DNA of 64,000 nucleotides from Schistosoma mansoni (taxonomy: Eukaryota > Platyhelminthes > Trematoda > Strigeidida > Schistosomatidae): NCBI RefSeq assembly GCF_000237925.1, contig NC_031502.1:53457120-53521119 (forward strand), given 5' to 3'. The notes under the pieces were generated by a model that was not told the DNA's origin, made no database searches, and saw nothing but the letters and a program-made list of their open reading frames with translations. The position numbers and the translations under genes are program-made. Positions within the stretch are counted from its first letter, which is position 1. The number at the start of each line of letters is the position of its first letter. This document shows, in pieces, positions 33,772 to 46,339 of this stretch.

Positions 33772-33885
33772 TAAGGAGTCCCACAATAGGAAGAAACGGC
33801 CGTCCAGTGCTTCCAAGTTTTCCTTGATGGTTTAGCTTCAGTTGACTCACGCTTTCAACTTATTTGATTTCCTAATACTGATACT
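33772..33885 (+). mobile_element. 5'-truncated family B fragment
   Basis: It starts inside the ribozyme (AAGGAGTCCCACAATAGGA) and continues through the cleavage site (CGGCCGTCCAGTGC) into the tail. The core base change AGGAAGAAAC is present. Confidence 0.65.
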
Positions 33886-34529
33886 GGATGAACTAGTTAG
33901 TCTATAACTTAAATATTCATCATCATTTTAATGTTTAAGAATAGAAATAAATACTGATATATACAAAACTTAATGCTTTTTCCTTAAATTTTAGGTTATT
34001 CAGTGGGATGAAATTTAATATGACTATTTTCAGTCTGAATGTTCTGTTTACCGCTTGTAGAACAGGCCATATCATTGAATTTTGGTCTTTACATATACGA
34101 ACTGCAGGAAAAAATCTTTGGTGAATAATCTATCACATCGGATGTGTAAACCTTTTATATTGTAAAACAGTTAGTATTACCTTCAGGGATTAGTTAACAT
34201 GCATTTGCAGGTATATGGTGTCGTTATCAATTTAACTTTTAATTTTATGAGCTTATCAGTAATCTAATCAAGCCATATCTTGTACTTGTCACTATTTTAA
34301 TTATGTTTTTGTATAAATACTTGACAAAATTGTATAATTTTGATATATGATGCAATTTATGTTGCGTGCTAGTGACTTCATCTTTCTAGATATTGTTCCA
34401 ACAATTCAGCTTTTGCAAGTATCCATAGATTAGCGACATTGATTTGATCAATTCAGGTGATAAAGCTCAATTGCCGTCTACAATGACATGAACAAATTTG
34501 TTATGTTGAACAATAAAGTGTTTTACATT

Positions 34530-34772
34530 TAACACCGTTGGATGCCGGCTCAGTGATTTATCAGTTAAGCGCTCTGGCGCGAGACTGGTAGGTCCTGGGT
34601 TCGAATCTCGCAAGCCGGGATTGCGGATGCGTACTGCTGGGGAGTCCCACAATGGGACGAAACGGCCGTCCAGTGCTTGCACGTTTTCCATGGTGGTCTA
34701 TCTTTAATTGACTCATGATCTCGACTATATAAAATTACTAAAATCTCCAGAAAACATCCTTCTGATAATTAA
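34530..34772 (+). mobile_element. Family B SINE, one-ended copy
   Basis: The tRNA-like block with B box GGTTCGAATCTC, the ribozyme and the full tail ending CCTTCTGATAA are present on the plus strand. The ribozyme has CTGGGGA, a change of the invariant A6, and is probably inactive although all stems pair. An open frame across it on the other strand is fortuitous. Confidence 0.75.
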
Positions 34773-35059
34773 AATATATATTTAAGCTGAAATGTAGATG
34801 TAAGTAATCTATGGAACAGTTGATTTTAAACTAATAAAATAAAGGATGATGGTAAAGGTTTGCAGCTCGGACAGATGTTTTAGTGATGCTGTGTTATTTT
34901 AACTAGTTGGGTTAATTGTAGAGTTTTTATTTGCATCCTATACGAAAACTTTAAAGCCCATCCATTGTAGAAGTTAGATTTTTTATTATTCCGCAAGTAT
35001 TACATCAGTTCGTTCTGACGACCTTGTTTGTGACTGAATATCCATGTAGATTTCTTCGT

Positions 35060-35970
35060 CCTCATTTATTCACGTTGATTGTTTGTCTCAGTTGAAAGTT
35101 TATTCCAATGTATCTGTTGGTTGCTATTTGATATGAATGCCAAGTTCCTAGAAGTTCTTCGCGGTTTTCGAAATTTCCGTGATACAGAATTTAGAAATTT
35201 TTTCTATCGAATTCATGTTCATAAGTGTCTGGATGATAATGTGTCATGTCGTTTTACTGCTAATCATTTTTTCATTTATATGTGTGTAAAAAGGACATTC
35301 ACGTTGTAAAATGTGATATTCCTTGGAGTTGGTGAAATTTATTTTGTAGATTATTTTTTTACTCATCCTATTTTGTCGTTGTCGTTTGGTCCATTTGAGA
35401 TAGACTGAAGTCATTGTGTTGGTTGTGGGCTTAATTTCAAAGGATTTCCGAATCCTTGTTAGGGTGTCCGAGGTATTTCTCAAATAATGTAGGACGATCC
35501 GTTTCTTGGTTTTGCAGGTTTAATGTTTTAACCATCCCTACAGAAGATGAACCGAAGATTAGCTTTATCAAGTTTTCGTGTAATGAGAGTACTGTAGTAA
35601 GTTTCCACTATTCTGAACAGTTTCTGGATACAATTGCTTTTGTATTCTTTTGAGGTTTTACCGTTATATCTTATTATATGACCTTAGCGGCTATATTTCC
35701 TGTGTGCTCTTGTTTCTAAAGTTCTTATGTTTGATTTGTTGATTTAAACATGCAAAAATGAGATTTCTTTTTCTGCTTTTATTTGTCTTATAAATTGTGT
35801 CATCGGAAGTGTTGTTAATCAACTTATAAATATTTGAGAGTTTATCTCATTTACATAACGTATCCAAATCTTTGGTTACTGGTAGGGAGGTAGTTTCGAG
35901 TCTTTTCTTCACGATTTCTGTAATTATTCCTGATATAAGAGATGGAATTGGGCTTTTATCTATCTATCTG
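35060..35970 (-). mobile_element. Decayed Penelope-like element (reverse transcriptase end plus GIY-YIG endonuclease)
   Basis: On the minus strand, broken frames resemble the end of a Penelope-type reverse transcriptase (35960-35700). They are followed by TLTRIRKSFEIKPTTNT and the GIY-YIG entry IIYKINFTNSKEYHI at 35370-35300. ENREELLGTWHSYQIATNRY (around 35170-35100) matches the conserved end of that endonuclease, Trp-His-Ser followed by an N-R-x-I element. Frameshifts and stops run throughout, and the second Tyr of the motif is degraded, so it is a pseudogene. The family call is from motif reading only. Confidence 0.6.
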
Positions 35971-36221
35971 TAAATCTAACCACTAAATTGAAAATACTGA
36001 CTTTTAACATCAAATAAAGTATAATTGAGTTACTTGATCAAACTTAGCACTTCATATTAGCTAAATATTCAGTAATTTCGCCACATGTTGTAACTTGAAA
36101 ACATGCTAATTTCAGTATTATCACATTTTCACCAAAATTATTACTCAATTCTCATGTTTAAGTAGTTAGAGTAGACTAATACTTGATGACAGTATAATTT
36201 ACAGAGTATTATTGTTATTAT

Positions 36222-36274
36222 CAGAAGGGGTTTTGTGGAGATTTAGTATGTTTCATAGTTGAAAGCATGAGTCA
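36222..36274 (-). mobile_element. 53-bp family B tail-only insertion with duplications
   Basis: Only the tail end (CAGAAGGGGTTTTGTGGAGA to GCATGAGTCA) was inserted. Perfect 14-bp repeats ATTATTGTTATTAT lie at 36208-36221 and 36275-36288. This is what a severely 5'-truncated, target-primed insertion looks like and fixes CAGAAGGGG as the true end of the element. Confidence 0.8.
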
Positions 36275-36635
36275 ATTATTGTTATTATTACTACCATGAA
36301 CTTTGAATTCTTTGACACTATCACCTCAGCTAACATACAATTTAAAAATCGAGACTAAACATATATTACTCTTGGAGTATACATCGTGAAACATTTACTT
36401 TTAACAACTACTAACTAGAAGTTTTGCGTCACTAACTACATTTTAAAATGGGTCTTCTTCATTAAAACCTTATTTGCTGAAAAAACTAATAGTAGTTTCA
36501 CCCGTAAGTGCAGTGAATAACTTTTTATCAAAAGTTTCTGAGTACTTGAAACGTCATTATTAATTATATGAAATATAAGATAGTAAATAAAACAATTTCT
36601 TCATTCTTTTAGTCAATTTTCAGTTCATAAAATTG

Positions 36636-36775
36636 GGCGGCCTATGCTTCTGTACAAGGGATAACAGGCGTAAGTAAGTTAGTAAGTGTATGACATTGAA
36701 TAGTCACGGTTAGAGAATCCTGGTCGGTGACCAATACTTCACTACTACAGGTAACAGGCGTAAATAAGTAAGTCA
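36636..36775 (+). mobile_element. Two successive RTE 3'-tail fragments
   Basis: Two copies of the RTE 3' end lie about 60 bp apart. One reads GGGCGGCCTATGCTTC to GGCGTAAGTAAGTTAG (36636-36685), the other CCTGGTCGGTGACCAATACT to GGCGTAAATAAGTAAG (36719-36772). Both keep only the last few dozen bases. Confidence 0.6.
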
Positions 36776-36779
36776 TGGG

Positions 36780-38860
36780 GAAATCGCGAAAGCTTTTTAG
36801 GCAAATTTTTGCACCTTAAATTTCGATTACTATGATAAGTTCATTTTGTATAAATTGAAGCATTTTCGAAAATCAAGATGAATTCAATGTTGATATCTGT
36901 TTCATCTTCTACTTCTTGAAGAGAATTAAATCAATGATGTTTCTTTAGTTTGTTAGTATACCTTCGGGTCAAAATTTCATACCAAACTACATATTTTGTT
37001 GAAAAAAGTACACAAACTAAGAATATGAAGACTGTTAGTTTTAGTAAAATTTAAGTTACATCAGTATAATTGCATTTGAAAAACCTTTTTGTGCTCATAC
37101 ACTTGTCTTAACATTCATGAAATTCTTTAGAACATGGAGTCTTCAGGTACTCTGTCGTTCTTCTGAATTTTCTTAACTTCACTCGTTTTGTTCGAATCAC
37201 ATAAAAAGCTTATTTTCCCGAATTCATTTCTTCAGCTGTCATCCAGACGAAAATCTGTGATCGGACTACATAGAAGGTTGTACACATATATTTTATCAAC
37301 ATAAGGAGTCACTGATCGTTTTGGGCTTAGATTATCCTAAATGTTTTCATAGTCTTTAATGAAAAAAATTGGTTTACTTGGAAGATGTTTTTTTCCAGTG
37401 GTTTTTATTTCGAGTCCTTAATATTTCATAAGATAAACATACTTTATTTATCGATTATTTATTTCCATTTGTTTATCAGAGAACTTAAGTTCGAATAAGA
37501 AGAATTTTTTCATCATAAAACTCCGAATATTTCAAATAATTCACAGTAATTTACTTTTGATTTTATACGATAAACCCTTCCTAATTGTTTCTAGTTATTT
37601 ATATTTGAAGAAAACTTTATTTCCACTTATCAATTATATAATATTTAATAAATGAGTTCATGGATTGTCAATGCTACAGTAGTGCATAAAATATTGATTC
37701 GATCCCCCTTCTACCCGGTTCCTTTGACTCTATAGATTACTTTAAAAGAGGAGTCTTTTGGAGCGATGTGTCCACAGTTAATTATCTATTTATTGTCGAA
37801 TCAATTTATAATACAATCTTTCCTAGCCTCCTGTAGACATATATTTTCCATATAACTATACATACGAATGTACAGCTTAAGTATATAATATTTGTTGTAC
37901 CATTAATATTTCATAGACAATATTCATCTATGTTATTCAGAAAACCAACTGTTTAGTAGACAAGTTAATAAGAATAATATATAATTTTGTTGCCAGTTAA
38001 AAGACGGTGGTTACAAATTACAGTATAACCCCATATATTTGTATATATACCAATATTATTTCTAGTAAGTAACAATGTAAGTTTTAGTCTAGATATTTAA
38101 CAGTAGGGTATGTCGCATCGTGATGATGTTATATCATTTGGTTGCATAACAACAAATATATATATGTATATATATGTCAGTTTCCTAGAGGACGGAAATA
38201 TTGATATTCTGTTAGTCAGTAAAAGCTTTTAACTGAAAAATAAAAAAATTTCCATTAATAGGACAAAATAATTTAACAAACCAATTCAGTCATGAATAAA
38301 TATGGTACCTTGATTTAGGTTATGATTGCTTATCAACTGATTATGTAATCAATCTAATCCAATCAACAGTTTAATTTACAGCGTTTTAGGTAATATTATT
38401 TAAAGAAATAGAGAATCTTTACTGACGAATATTATTTAAAACGGATTAGTTATTGTGATTCATGATGAAAACTGTCAATAAATTACTTCATCTATCGAAA
38501 AATACAATTATTTCTCCTTTCAATGTGGATGGAAAATAAGTAGGTGACATTGTTTGTTTAGGTGATTTGAAGAGAATCTCAATGTGAAGAGTTACAAGCT
38601 TACACAAGTTGAAAAGCCAGTAAAAGGTAAAGGGTATTGAAAAGTTGGTTTGTGGTAGTTTGATTGGTATTTCCTGATATTACGAATACAAGTCTCCATT
38701 CATGACCCGATTCGAAACATTAGGAGCTTAAATTGATCATAACGTAGTTCTAAAATAGTGGATAGAGCCTTTTTCATTCTTTATGAGACCGAAAAGTCCA
38801 AACCGTGGGCTGTTGTGGGGTCAAGAGTTTGTACTGCTAAGAAATACAACACATCGAATC
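36780..38860. other. Spacer with no recognised feature
   Basis: A+T-rich with small TA/TATG repeats near 38155-38176. No gene seen. Confidence 0.5.
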
Positions 38861-38865
38861 AAATT

Positions 38866-38932
38866 TCTTCAGAAGTAGCTTACATTAAGCCACGAAACAT
38901 CAGAAATACAATTTTCTACTGATTGGGATATA
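38866..38932. repeat. Fragment of the 51.6-kb palindrome family, inverted
   Basis: TTCTTCAGAAGTAGCTTAC, CACGAAACATCAGAAATAC and TTCTACTGATTGGGATAT are the reverse complement of the same end. Confidence 0.55.
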
Positions 38933-40164
38933 ACACTGATTTATATTTAGTATTAAAAGATGACTATTTTTTCTTACTGAAGATTACTAGATATGACAGA
39001 ATCAAGAAAGACTTATCCCAAGCTATTCTAAACACCATGCCCAAAAGAAGGAAAGATGAAAACAGTAATAGTTTAGGTGGAATAATTTATATGATTGTGT
39101 ACAGAGATGAATAAAAATAAGGTCCATAAATTGACTTCGAAATAAATAGGAGGAGAGTATCATATGAAAGGTGCCAAGAAATGGTACAGATGTTTAGCTC
39201 CATTTTAGACCAACAAGGTCAGTATTAGCTTTAAATACCTACTGAACTACTGATATTTAAGAATTATTAATCCGATCACTATTAAGTATATTAGAAGTCA
39301 CAAAAGACAGATTTTTGGGAAATCTGACATCATAAATCGGATATGTACGGTTTTACTTCTTAAGTTTAATAAGTTTTTCTGATCGGTCAGTTTGGACGCA
39401 CGCAATCGATATAAAAACATTTCCATTTACCCATTCAGTAGCATTTGATTCCAGTTGAAATTCAGATAAATTACCGACAAATATCAATGAATAGAAAGTT
39501 GGGAGAGATAAAAGGTGAATCAGTGAATATTATTCGATATAAGCAAGGATCTTAATTCATATTTTCCATACTAACTAAGGATTATATAGATAATATAAAA
39601 TTTCGAAATGGTGTATGTATGTATATTATATCAATATTTTATGCAAATAAGTTTAATCAGTTGACTAGAATTTGAAAAAGTCATATTGACACCACGGTAG
39701 GGAATCTTGAAACAGACATCACCTACGTGTCTTTTTGTTAAGTGTTACTTTTTTAATGATAAACTTGTCAGATTCACAGCAGTATGATTCGAATACAAAC
39801 AGTACTATTTAAATTTACAAATACTTTTTAGATATCATGATTCAAATAAGATGATTGCCATAAACCAAATTAGCATTTTAAATTTTAAAGAAGACTAGTA
39901 TTATCTATCAATCATTTGTCAAATTCAACAGCTCCAATTATTTAACTATTCTATTTATTTACTTGAAGTTATTCAATGTATATCTTATATCGCATCTTTA
40001 AAGTTAATGAATAATAATATAAAAGTAAGTAAATGAAGATATTATCATAACTATGAAGTGTATCAGTTAGTAAGTGACACGTATAAATTATTGTAGATAA
40101 CTTTTAAAAAACAAGTTTTACAATAAAGTAGGGGAGTTTTGCAAATTAATCAACTTATAATCGC

Positions 40165-40545
40165 TTATTGAATGAGATCATGAATCGATCGATATTAGAC
40201 CACCATTGAAAACCTGGAAGCACTGGACGGCTGTTTCGTCCTATTATGGGACTCATCAGCAGTGCGCATCCACTGTCACACACATGAGGTTCGAACCCAG
40301 GCCACTCAGTCTTGCACACGAAATCTTAATCTTTAGGACACTGAGTCGACATCCAACGGTGCTAATGTCTAACTTCAACCAATCGACGAAATCGCGCAAC
40401 CATCTTCTATTGTCTGAAGTAGATACCTGTCTCTACCCGACACGAGACGGCCATCCAGTGCTTTCAGGTTTTCTATAGTGGTCTAACATCGATCGATTTA
40501 TGTTCTCGCCCAAAAACTTAACAGTCTTTACAACCCTATACTAAT
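40165..40545 (-). mobile_element. Family B SINE with inverted end
   Basis: Tail, ribozyme and tRNA-like block on the minus strand (40170-40350) are followed by spacer and by an inverted ribozyme 3' part and tail (40440-40545: GAGACGGCCATCCAGTGC, GTGGTCTAACATCGATCGAT). Confidence 0.75.
40217..40270 (-). ncRNA. Hammerhead ribozyme, best family B core
   Basis: The minus strand reads GCGCACTG, the textbook CTGATGA, stem II GTCC(CATAATA)GGAC, GAAAC, loop AGCC, GTC, and CAGTGC, which pairs perfectly with GCACTG. It is the only family B copy here with full stems and the canonical core. Confidence 0.8.
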
Positions 40546-41399
40546 AACTTATAATTCGTTGCTTTTCTATAATGAAATAATATCAACAGGGGAATCATTG
40601 TAAGAGATGATTTACTGAATAAATTTATCGTCATGGTTTAGATTTTCACAACTAAGAGAGCTCATAACTCCATCGAATATTGGGCTCATATCATTTAGTT
40701 GTCAGGCAAAACATAACACCTTTTAAATCAATCAGTCTTCAAAATAAAATGAGTTCTTTTATTCTTTAGGTCTAACATGACAGTAAACTATTCATAGTTT
40801 AGCAAATATTATTGATGGAATGTTATCTCATGACCAATTAACTTTAAAAACAAAGTTTGATTTATGATTGCCCTCATCAGTTTACTGTTTCAGTTCAAGA
40901 CACTGTTTCAATTCATGTTGAAATTATAAATGAAAGAGTTTAACACTGAAACGACTTATTTCTTAGATAAATCAAAATGATATTATCCTTTGTTATTTGT
41001 ACTAGTGTAGTGAATAAAACACGAATGGGGACAATCGAATGTATTTTAGCTCAACATTACAGAATATCTCATTAAAATATGTGAACTATATAGTGAACAG
41101 TTAAATGGAAAGTAACAATCAGTTGTCTCAATCTTGTCTGTTTCTTCTGCAAATATCCGTCCATAGTCTTCGATTATAATTGTTCATGTATTTTGGTACC
41201 AATTACGTGCCGTTCCCGTTCTCTCTCTATCGATCTTCTACTGAAATACATTCAATGCCCGACCATCACCATCTACTACTTATGTGGATATCAGTAATCC
41301 ACACCACATTAGTATGGAATACACATCTCATTTGTTATTTAATCAGAAAAATAAAGTATGTAACTATAAAAAGAATCTTTTAAGTTTCATTAAACTGTT

Positions 41400-42310
41400 T
41401 TCTGACTTCAACTAATTTGATTTAATCATATTCTCTTCCATTCTATTCTACTCTGTTCTGTTCTATTCCATTTCATTCCATTCCATTCACTTTTGATAAT
41501 TGTCTATAAATTTGTGTTGTATTACATTTAATTATACGTATTTTCTTTAAAAAAAATTATTTTTTGTAATTTTTTCAAATCAAGTCGCGTGTATACATAA
41601 GAATTTTAATAATATAAGAAAATGTATTATATATATATATATCATAGAAATTATTAATTCCACCCCCTCCCCGTTTTCACAATAAAATAATATGACATTC
41701 ATTTTATTTTATTCTAAGAAAGGATAGTTAAAACAAGTAAACATTTTTGATTCATATCTATTCCTATCACTTTCTATTTAATTCCTTTGTTTATAACAAT
41801 AAAAGCGGAGGGGGGGGGAAGTCCCTTTTAGTTGACATATTAGACACACACACGTTATCATATTCAATTGTCTTTTATTATTTTTTTTCTGTTGAACACT
41901 GATGAATGATTCTTATTTTTTGGCATCATCACCATCATCAACATCAACAGCATCAGTTTGCTTCAAATATTACCACAATTGCTTTCCTCAAACTATACAT
42001 AAATCTTACCAGAGTTAAAAAATGTGTCAAAAATATAAATTTTGATGAAAACATTCTAATGATTTAACTATTGATAATAAGGGGTTTTTTTCTTTCTTTA
42101 AAAAGAAAAAAAAAGAAAAAAGAAACTAAGTATTATGATTATGAATAATTGTTGAGAGAAAAGTAACAATTTTGTTGACAAGTTATTTTCTAAACGAAGT
42201 TTACAAATCAGTCATTCATTTATCTATGTTATCTATATAGTATTCAATATTCAATCTAATACTGATTCATTTCTCTTTAACCCCCCCCCATGTTAAACAA
42301 TATGTAGTTT
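41400..42310. other. Low-complexity stretch
   Basis: TTCCA/TTCTA pentamer-like repeats (41440-41490), runs of C and G (41660, 41810, 42282), long T and A runs. No gene seen. Confidence 0.6.
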
Positions 42311-42614
42311 ATTACATATGTGTACGCTTGTATGTATATACATGTGCCGTATGTATTATGTATATGACATTGTATTAAATTTTATTCAGGAAGTTGAGTT
42401 TTCTCTTCTTTTGATTTTGATATATTATGTAAAGAATTTCATGATATGATTTATGATACTGTTCAGTCATCTTGGATTAATTCTTTAAGAATGTCTGTTT
42501 GTTTAAAGTAATACTTATGTATTTAATAATATTGAAATAGTTTTGAATGTATTTAACCGCTAGATTCTTGATTGAAAATGAGAACAAAAAACGATTATAG
42601 AAAACACTTATTAA

Positions 42615-42990
42615 TGTATCAGTTTGAGTTGTCTCGGGAGGCAAAATCCGACTCACACGTCCTCATCGTGCCTCCTGGATCATGGAAACCATCCCATGTA
42701 CTAACGTGAGTGGTAATGTGGGTGTTGGAGATCGGCCTAATCAACCACTCTACCTATATCCACAAACGATTACGAATGATACGAAGAATCATTGCATAAC
42801 TATTGAGGGTACAAAAGATGGTAAAAAAGGAGTCTGAAAGTGTTATGTAGTGGTTCTGCATAAGCAGTGCAAAAACAACTATCCCGTCCCGGTAGTTGTA
42901 CCGTGCTTCGATGTAGCACTCTTCTCTAGAAGGGCCTACTAGGCTTCACTATGTTCCTATGGCTGTAATGGGGGGGGGCAGTAACATTCA
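42615..42990. repeat. C+G-richer dispersed-repeat fragment
   Basis: A sharply bounded block, GTTGTCTCGGGAGGCAAAAT to CCTATGGCTGTAATG, ends in a run of G. Base use differs from both flanks, suggesting a retroelement fragment of unknown type. Confidence 0.35.
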
Positions 42991-43034
42991 GTTATTTTGT
43001 TAGAGGCTTGTATACAGAGATTAGTTTAGTTTGT

Positions 43035-43150
43035 AGATTGTATTCTTTATAAATTGGTAATAGTTGGAATACCATTGCAAATCAGAAAGTACTGGGCAGC
43101 TGTTTTGTTCTTTTATGGGACTTAACAACAATGAGCATCCAAAACGCCAC
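43035..43150 (-). repeat. Degenerate family B fragment
   Basis: GGAATACCATTGCAAATC, AGTACTGGGCAGCTGTTTTG and TATGGGACTTAACAACAATG are in family order. Confidence 0.45.
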
Positions 43151-43254
43151 AAGGGCACCAGATAGATAACCGATGGAAATTGATTAAATATGAAGACTTT
43201 TTTCTAGTATAGTAAGCAAATCATGACTTATAAGAGAAATGAACTGTGACTATT

Positions 43255-43420
43255 AGTGGAGTTGAGGAAGCGAGTTTTGTCTTATTTAGAACTCTTTAGA
43301 TGCATGTACCTACACTTCAATGTCAATTTTCATATTGGGATTCGAACGCTGTGGCCGTCAGTTTAAATATCAACTCGTTATTCACTGGAATGCTAGGTTC
43401 AGATAACCACTGCCTGGTTC
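43255..43420 (-). repeat. Strongly diverged family A SINE remnant
   Basis: Traces of the ribozyme tail (AGTGGAGTTGAGGAAGCGAG, GCATGTACCTACA) and of the tRNA-like block (GGGATTCGAACGCTG) remain in family order, with many changes. Confidence 0.45.
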
Positions 43421-44184
43421 AACGTCTATGTTGGTCATGTCATTATTCCACTGATCGCTACAAATCATCTGTTCCAAGACCTTGTGACACTTTGGTTATA
43501 TTGACACAATCCCCACAACATATGATTGTACAATCAAAACTGGTCGGCATTCAGTCTTAAATATCACAAACAGAATAATTCAAGCTCTTATTGTTATGCC
43601 TCTAAGACGACAATTGATACCATCTGCTAAATTCACAGAGTTCCTTTTATATTCTTTCTACCTCCTGTCTACTAATTTGTCTATAGCCTAGGGTCCTTAA
43701 TTTGAAGAATGATACGTTCTAGTCAACACAGTTAACATTGAGCTAGCGTAAGCTTCATTCCTATTGGTTTACTTATCTGCAGGCCTTTTTCTTTCCGGGG
43801 CCTCGAGTTTTAAGGAGAAGTCTTCAGCCAAGCCTCTATTATTATTAATCTCAGGCAAATATAGGTTTATATGTAGATATATTAGACTACATCACACCCT
43901 AAAATGGAAAAACACAGCTAAATCAAAACCGGTCGAAATTGACTATGAATCGGCCAAGCAGTAAATAGTTGATTAGCAATAAATTAGAGCTAATATGGTG
44001 CAGTAACCGTTAATAAGTCAGACAGAAGCTTACAATAAACGGAATACAGAAACTAAGTTGTCTAGTTATTTAGTAACTGCACGATGAGTATATATGCAGC
44101 AATCACCCTGAAAATACTTCCAATATTTAATATTTCTTCAATCTTCATTCACTTATTAATAATTTGTATATTAAGTTTTGATAG

Positions 44185-44300
44185 TGGTTAACAGTGGAAT
44201 CCATAAAACTCGTTTCATCCTACTTGGGACTCGACAGCTAAATGTACTTTCATCACAATGTTGACGTTCACGTCGAGATTTACTAAGAATAGTATAAATC
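44185..44300 (-). repeat. Diverged family A ribozyme-tail remnant
   Basis: AACAGTGGAATCCA, TTTCATCCTACTTGGGACTC and TGTTGACGTTCACG follow the family A order on the minus strand. The core is degraded and the tRNA-like part is missing. Confidence 0.45.
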
Positions 44301-44549
44301 ATGATATTCAGGTTTCGTAATTTATGGTTTACTGATGAATGGCTAACAGTTCTGCAATTGAATAAGTATTTAATCAATGAAATCAGTTAAGTTAAGAGAG
44401 AAATCACTTAATGATCGATTGTTACCAGGTTACCTCGATAATAAACCACCGGTTGATCCTAGTTTGAAAGTGTAATCTTTTCATTCTTCCAAACCCAATG
44501 GTCTAATGATGAACTCGTTGTTACGAATCGAACCTGATTATACATTTAT

Positions 44550-44806
44550 TGATTGAATTCATGAGTCAATCTAAGCTAGACCACCCTGAAAAACCTGGAA
44601 GCACTGGACGGTCTTTTCGTCCTAATATGGGACTCTTCAGCAGAGTGCATCCACGACCCCAAACGCGGGACTCGAATCCAGGACCCTATATCTCGCTCAC
44701 AAACCACTGAGCCGGCCAGTCCAGGGTGGTCTAGCTTAGATCGATTCATGAATTCAACCATTAAGTTACTACAATTTCCACAAACCCTCATTCTAACAAT
44801 GTTTAT
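44550..44806 (-). mobile_element. Family B SINE with inverted ends
   Basis: The left end (GAATTCATGAGTCAATCTAA) and the right end (GATCGATTCATGAATTCAAC, then ACTACAATTTCCACAAACCC) are inverted copies. The tRNA-like block (GGGACTCGAATCCAGGACC) is short of its A-box side. The ribozyme is at 44597-44650. Confidence 0.7.
44597..44650 (-). ncRNA. Hammerhead ribozyme, core conserved (family B)
   Basis: CTGAAGA, stem II GTCC(CATATTA)GGAC, GAAA and GTC are all present on the minus strand. Stem I (GCACTCTG against CAGTGC) and stem III (AAGACCGT) have mismatches, so activity is uncertain. Confidence 0.55.
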
Positions 44807-44819
44807 ACATTATTTCGAA

Positions 44820-46020
44820 GAAAAAAAGTCAACTTTTCGGTTCTCTTATATCTTTCTAATAGTTGATTTTAGTTCAGAATATAATTGAGTTTAATTATTG
44901 CTATTTAATATTCTTATGTAACCTACTTTCTTGCGTATATACATATATATTCCTTACGATAATTTCTTCAGAAAATATTCGCTCATAAAAATAGTTTATG
45001 ATTATCTATATAATCCTCCTTTATAATTTTAAAAATTTTGCCAACAAAATAAAGGATTTTCTTCGATAAGATTGCCAAATTTTCTGGTGTTTCCTTTTTT
45101 CAGTATGTATGTATATATATCTCCCCCTCCCCCCGCTCAATCATATGTCAGATATGTTATTACAGATCTATGAATTTGTACACACATACATACATACATA
45201 CATATACATACTTTTGAGTGTTATAGACATACATACACACGTGTAGACTATAAAAAGATGTTTAAACATAAAACTCTTATTGTACCCAATGGTAAGGATT
45301 AACTTGAAATTTTTTGAAGAAAAAAAAAGAAACAAACGATTTCACAATTCTCTTAAGAATGAATTTTGATTTGTGAAATGTAAATTTTCTTTTTCTTCAA
45401 AAATTTAGTCTTATTTTTTTTGTCTCTGGTTTTGTCTCTGTTTATCTTTTTTTTTATAATTTTGTTTAATCTCTTATTTTGGTATTCTTTCTTTTTTTTT
45501 TCTTTGGACTATATTAGTTTATATGTATATATATATGTAACTATGTATGTGTTTGTGTATCCCCATCAATCTTTTGAATACTTTCCTATTCCTTGTTAAC
45601 ATTTTAGAAAATAAGGAAACTCTTCATTTCATAGGATGATATAATTTGTTGAGTATAAAATTTTCTTATATCCCTTCTATTAATAATATGATTATTATCA
45701 TAAGTAAACATTGATGTACATGGTGATTCATCAGAATACATGTATATGCAAATTACTGATATATTTCTATTATAAAATGATCATTTAGATATTTTCCTTA
45801 TTCAATAATCACAATTGTTGTTGTGATTGAAAGAAGAAGAAGAAAAAACAAACAAACAAACAAACTGGAAACTACTGTTACTAAAATAATTTCTGTCATA
45901 ACTTTTCATTGCTGTCTGTTAATTGATAATATAGAAAAAAATTTCGACAAAATACATTCAACTACTTAATATTAAAGTTCATTATTAGTATTATTATTAT
46001 AACTATTCTGAAGAAAAATG
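44820..46020. other. Low-complexity A+T-rich stretch
   Basis: T tracts, TACA/CATA repeats (45180-45240), a C run at 45121 and CAAA repeats (45848-45866). No gene seen. Confidence 0.6.
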
Positions 46021-46032
46021 AATTATTTATAT

Positions 46033-46175
46033 ATAAACCTGGAAGTACTGGACGGCCGTTTCGTCCTATTGTGATGCTCCTCAGCAGTGCGCATCCACAA
46101 TCCCGTCTAGCGAGATTCGAACCCAGGACCTACCAGTCTGGCGCCAGAGCACTTGACCGATAGACAACTGAATTA
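46033..46175 (-). mobile_element. Family B ribozyme and tRNA-like fragment
   Basis: The ribozyme (CTGAGGA kept, stem II damaged to GCATC) and the tRNA-like block with B-box side GAGATTCGAACCC are present. Both ends are missing. Confidence 0.65.
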
Positions 46176-46339
46176 GTTTGAAAATGTAGACAAGGTAATT
46201 GTCTTTTTGTTTTCTTAATTATATGTTGATAATTGCTTATTGACTTTTTCGAAATGGTACATGTATATTAATATCTTGAAAGTTTATTTAGAGTGTTGTG
46301 ATCGTTATTTGATATTATCCTTAAACTTTGTATATTGTT

